Shown here: positions 22,033-24,447 of the stretch, piece by piece
Layout: each line of letters begins with the position of its first letter
Numbering within the stretch: position 1 is the stretch's first letter
Assembly (NCBI GenBank): GCA_051953655.1
Contig: JBQCIO010000108.1
Location: 1 to 24,447 of the forward strand
Origin: JBQCHF01 sp051953655
GTDB lineage: Bacteria; Actinomycetota; Actinomycetes; Motilibacterales; Motilibacteraceae
DNA: 24,447 nucleotides
Direction: 5' to 3'
Notes under the pieces: generated by a model
Seen by the model: only the letters and a program-made list of their open reading frames with translations
What the model was told of the DNA's origin: nothing
Database searches by the model: none
Translations under genes and position numbers: made by a program

Positions 22033-23468
22033 CGGCCGCGCCGGGCCCGGTCCGGGCCACCGCCGTCGCGGTCGCCTCCGGGCGCGCGACGGCGGGCGCC
22101 GCCGGCGAGGCGGCGCTGGCGCGGATCGAGCGGCACGACGGGGCGATCGGCGCGGTCGTGGCGCTGCGCGCGGAGCAGGCGCTGGCCGAGGCGCACGCCC
22201 TGGACGCCGCCCTGGCCGCCGGGTCGCTGCGGCCCGGACCGCTCGTCGGGGTCCCGGTGCTGGTCAAGGACCTCGAGGACGTCGCCGGCATGCCCACCCG
22301 CCGCGGCTCGCTGCTGTTCTCGGACGCCCCGCCGGCCGCCGCCGACGAGGTCGTCCCGGCCGCGCTGCGCGCCGCGGGCGCCGTCGTCGTCGGCAAGACC
22401 AACCTGCCCGAGCTGGCGACCGAGGGCTTCACCGCCAACCTGCTCGACGGCGTGACCCGCAACCCGTGGGCGCCGGAGATGTCGCCCGGCGGGTCCAGCG
22501 GGGGATCGGCCGCCGCGCTGGCTGCGGGCCTGGTGCCGGTCGCCACGGCCACCGACGGTGGCGGGTCGGTGCGCATCCCGGCCTCGCTGTGCGGGCTGTT
22601 GGGGCTCAAGCCCACCCACGGGGCCGTGGGCCGCTGGCCGGTCGCGGACTGGATCGACCTGTCCACCTACGGCCCGCTGGCCACCAGCGTGGACGACCTG
22701 CGCCTGCTCCTCTCGGTGATGCTCGGTCGCCGGGCGGGCGACCCGACGTCGGCCCCGGCACCGTGGGACGTCCTGCGCGTGGACCCGCATCCGGTCGTCA
22801 CCCACCTGGTGGCCGCGCACCGCACCTCGCCGCTCAGCCCGTTGCCGGTCGAGGTCGTCACCTCCTACGAGGCGTCGGTGCGGGCCTTCGCAGACCTCGT
22901 GGACCTGCCCGTGCGCTGGCTCGAGCCGGAGGAGGTGTTCGCCGGCAGCGGCGACCCGGACCTGGACTGGTTCACGCTGGCCACCGCCGAGCACGTGGCG
23001 GCCCTGGGCCGCGAGCGCGTGCTGGCCGGGCTGGAGCGGATGCACCCGGCCACCCGGGAGTTCTTCGTCGCCGGCCTGCAGGTGGGCATCGACGACTACC
23101 TCGCCGCCCGCCGCCGTCGCCCGGCCGCCACCCGTCGGCTGGACGACCTGCTCGGCGAGGCGGGCGTGCTGCTCACGCCCGCCGTGGCCAGCACCGGCTT
23201 CCTGGCCGACGGGCGGCTCGCCCCGGACGTCGAGCCCGCGATGCTCCCGCCGGAGGTGTACTCGACGGCGGTGCAGAACGTGACCGGCCACCCGGCGATC
23301 TCGCTGCCGGCGGGCCGCTACGGCGACGGCGTGCCGTTCGGCCTGCAGCTCACCGCGCCGCGCTGGCGGGACGACCTGCTGCTCGACCTCGCCGGCCTCT
23401 GGGAGCAGGCGCACCCTTGGCCGCGGGTCGCGCCGGGCTACGCGGAGTTCGCGCCAGCCACGAGCTGA
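22029..23468 (+). CDS. Amidase signature family hydrolase
   Basis: This 479-residue enzyme has the complete amidase-signature triad: Lys80 (VPVLVKDLEDV), cis-Ser156 (SPGGSSGGSAAAL) and nucleophile Ser180 (TDGGGSVRIPASLCGLLGLK). The 24-residue spacing between the serines is the same as in FAAH. It hydrolyses a carboxamide to acid and ammonia, or a related bond; no allophanate hydrolase-type C-terminal domain is present. The GTG start overlaps the UspA stop. With the ureohydrolase it would suit the route 4-guanidinobutyramide to 4-guanidinobutyrate to GABA plus urea known in streptomycetes, but the first enzyme (arginine 2-monooxygenase) is not in the window. Other amides remain possible. It is the last gene of the operon. 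Confidence 0.94.
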   Translation: MTAAPGPVRATAVAVASGRATAGAAGEAALARIERHDGAIGAVVALRAEQALAEAHALDAALAAGSLRPGPLVGVPVLVKDLEDVAGMPTRRGSLLFSDAPPAAADEVVPAALRAAGAVVVGKTNLPELATEGFTANLLDGVTRNPWAPEMSPGGSSGGSAAALAAGLVPVATATDGGGSVRIPASLCGLLGLKPTHGAVGRWPVADWIDLSTYGPLATSVDDLRLLLSVMLGRRAGDPTSAPAPWDVLRVDPHPVVTHLVAAHRTSPLSPLPVEVVTSYEASVRAFADLVDLPVRWLEPEEVFAGSGDPDLDWFTLATAEHVAALGRERVLAGLERMHPATREFFVAGLQVGIDDYLAARRRRPAATRRLDDLLGEAGVLLTPAVASTGFLADGRLAPDVEPAMLPPEVYSTAVQNVTGHPAISLPAGRYGDGVPFGLQLTAPRWRDDLLLDLAGLWEQAHPWPRVAPGYAEFAPATS

Positions 23469-23476
23469 CGGTCGGC

Positions 23477-24334
23477 TCAGACCACCGCGCCGTCGTCGGG
23501 GCCGTCGTCGACGGGAGGGTGGTCCTTCATCCGGGCCACCAGGGTGACGAACCCGGCGATGAACGAGAGCGCCACGAAGACGAGCATCCAGCCGTCGAGC
23601 TGCCAGCCCAGCAGCGAGACGACCACCGCGGCGGCCGGCACGCCGACCAGCCCGGTCCACGCCCAGCGGGTGACGGCGTCGGTGCGGGGGAGCGGCGGGG
23701 GCGGCGGGGGGACGTAGTGGTCGTCGTCGGCCTGGGCGTAGGAGCGCTCGTCGGCAGGGGGGTCGGTGCGGGTGTCGGCGTGGACGGCGTCGTCGCCGGG
23801 CGCGCCCTCGACGACGGCGTCGCCGGGCCAGGCGCCGGGGTCGGTCCCGTCCTCGGCGTCGCGGTCGGTGCGCCGGCGCAGCATCCGCCGGCCCGGCCCC
23901 GGCACGTCGTCGTCGACGTCCTCGAGCACCGACCAGCGCGGCACCTCGTCGACCACCGGGGCGTCGAAGGAGGCGACCAGCGCCGCCCATGCGGCGTCAT
24001 CGTCCACCGGCACGGTGGACGGGGTGCGCTCGGCCGCCTCGCGGGCCGCGGTCTCCTCCGCCTCGGCCCGCAGGCCCGGCAGGTGGCCGTCGACGAGCAG
24101 CCGGGCGCGGGAGCGCTCGACCGCGTCGACGTAGACCCGGTCCAGCGGGCGGTCGACCATCCGGGCGGGCAGCTCGGTGAGCGCGCGGTGGTCCACGGCC
24201 GGCGTGGCATAGGCGGCGATGCCGGCGTCGGCCAGCAGGTCGAGCACGGCGTCGGCCAGGTGCGGGTCGAGGTCGACCAGCGGGTGGTAGGACGCGGCGC
24301 TCAGGCCGTTGTCGCGTCCGGCGGGTGCGGGCAC
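23477..24334 (-). CDS. Uncharacterised protein with two C-terminal membrane segments
   Basis: This 285-residue protein has a conserved-looking N-terminal part (DLDPHLADAVLDLLADAGIA, AYATPAVDHRALTELPARMV, DRVYVDAVERSRARLLVDGH), an acidic and Arg-rich linker, a proline run (YVPPPPPPLPR, about 213-223), and two hydrophobic segments (about 228-247 and 250-270). The last tail is acidic. The soluble domain should be cytoplasmic with the C-terminal hairpin in the membrane. I recognise the pattern from actinobacterial membrane proteins of unknown function but cannot name a family with confidence. The start is GTG 24334, one base after a possible upstream TGA. It converges on the amidase gene with an 8-base gap. 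Confidence 0.82.
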   Translation of the reverse strand: MPAPAGRDNGLSAASYHPLVDLDPHLADAVLDLLADAGIAAYATPAVDHRALTELPARMVDRPLDRVYVDAVERSRARLLVDGHLPGLRAEAEETAAREAAERTPSTVPVDDDAAWAALVASFDAPVVDEVPRWSVLEDVDDDVPGPGRRMLRRRTDRDAEDGTDPGAWPGDAVVEGAPGDDAVHADTRTDPPADERSYAQADDDHYVPPPPPPLPRTDAVTRWAWTGLVGVPAAAVVVSLLGWQLDGWMLVFVALSFIAGFVTLVARMKDHPPVDDGPDDGAVV

Positions 24335-24335
24335 C

Positions 24336-24410
24336 TCAGGCCCCCGCCGCGGGGGCCGGGTCGGCGGCCGGGGCGCGCGGCCGGGGCGGGCGCCCGGGGG
24401 CGCCGTGCCG
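24336..24410 (-). CDS. Possible C-terminal end of an upstream gene (partial)
   Basis: The minus strand is open from the poly-G tract to a TGA at 24336-24338, one base before the GTG of the next gene, and would encode a Pro/Arg/Ala-rich tail ending RAPAADPAPAAGA. The spacing fits a coupled operon, but the stretch is short, of low complexity and next to unreliable sequence. It could equally be non-coding leader. Confidence 0.3.
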   Translation of the reverse strand, partial: RHGAPGRPPRPRAPAADPAPAAGA

Positions 24411-24413
24411 CCC

Positions 24414-24446
24414 GCGGGGGGGGGGTGGGGGGGGGGGGGGGGGGGG
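24414..24446. other. Poly-G contig end, probable sequencing artefact
   Basis: From 24414 nearly every base is G, with one T at 24426 and a final C. Runs like this are typical of dark-cycle calls in two-colour Illumina chemistry at read ends. I see no biological feature in it. Confidence 0.8.
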
Positions 24447-24447
24447 C

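Noticed and set aside
20408..23990. Two very long minus-strand open frames (752 and 834 codons) opposite the permease-amidase operon.
   Set aside because: They overlap each other and run antisense to genes with complete catalytic motifs. Their composition is repetitive and domain-free.
24414..24446. G-rich tract as a quadruplex or telomere-like element.
   Set aside because: Linear actinobacterial chromosome ends are palindromic rather than pure G, and the run is at the contig edge, so a sequencing artefact is simpler.

Overview
The window is a 24.4 kb piece of very GC-rich DNA with dense, short-spaced genes, many GTG starts, GTGA/ATGA start-stop overlaps, and families typical of Actinobacteria (PucR regulator, ROK glucokinase, ArsA-HSP20, TIGR00300/LOR-SDH protein, Tad genes with a VWA-TadB fusion). 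It looks like a chromosomal contig from a free-living actinobacterium; Geodermatophilaceae (Blastococcus/Geodermatophilus/Modestobacter type) is my best guess, from gene content and composition only. There are no tRNA or rRNA genes, insertion sequences, CRISPR arrays or phage genes. No stretch longer than 300 bases lacks a gene. The right end runs into a poly-G tract that is probably a sequencing artefact.

Region 1 (1-7560): a Tad (Flp pilus / type II secretion-like) block. A 5'-truncated VWA-TadB fusion and TadC are followed, with overlapping start/stop codons, by an ICMT-like membrane methyltransferase and a protein with a receiver-like N-terminus and a GAF-like C-terminus. Facing it is a minus-strand operon of a membrane histidine kinase, a NarL-type response regulator and a stand-alone DnaB-like (RecA-fold) ATPase. 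The kinase has lost the ATP-binding residues and the acidic residue after its H-box histidine, while the regulator looks intact. This is the most unusual part of the window.

Region 2 (7690-15592): a housekeeping-type block. A FadD15-like long-chain acyl-CoA ligase is divergent from a plus-strand series: a small SRPBCC protein, a zinc-ribbon tail-anchored protein, a metallophosphoesterase, a second SRPBCC protein, an ArsA-HSP20 ATPase, a CxxCxxC protein, a ROK glucokinase, and an EEP-family nuclease/phosphatase. Several of these genes seem to start leaderless from a -10 hexamer 7 nt upstream of GTG.

Region 3 (15632-23468): a likely nitrogen-compound utilisation locus. On the minus strand are a TIGR00300/LOR-SDH protein (family linked to ornithine cyclodeaminase) and a PucR regulator. 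Divergent from them is a tightly coupled five-gene operon: NCS1 permease, NTF2-like protein, agmatinase/guanidinobutyrase-family ureohydrolase, UspA protein and amidase. The control region between PucR and the permease holds nested and tandem inverted repeats. A pathway for a guanidino compound is the simplest reading; the substrate is not shown by the sequence.

Region 4 (23477-end): a minus-strand gene for an uncharacterised protein with two C-terminal membrane segments, possibly preceded by the last codons of another gene, then the poly-G contig end.
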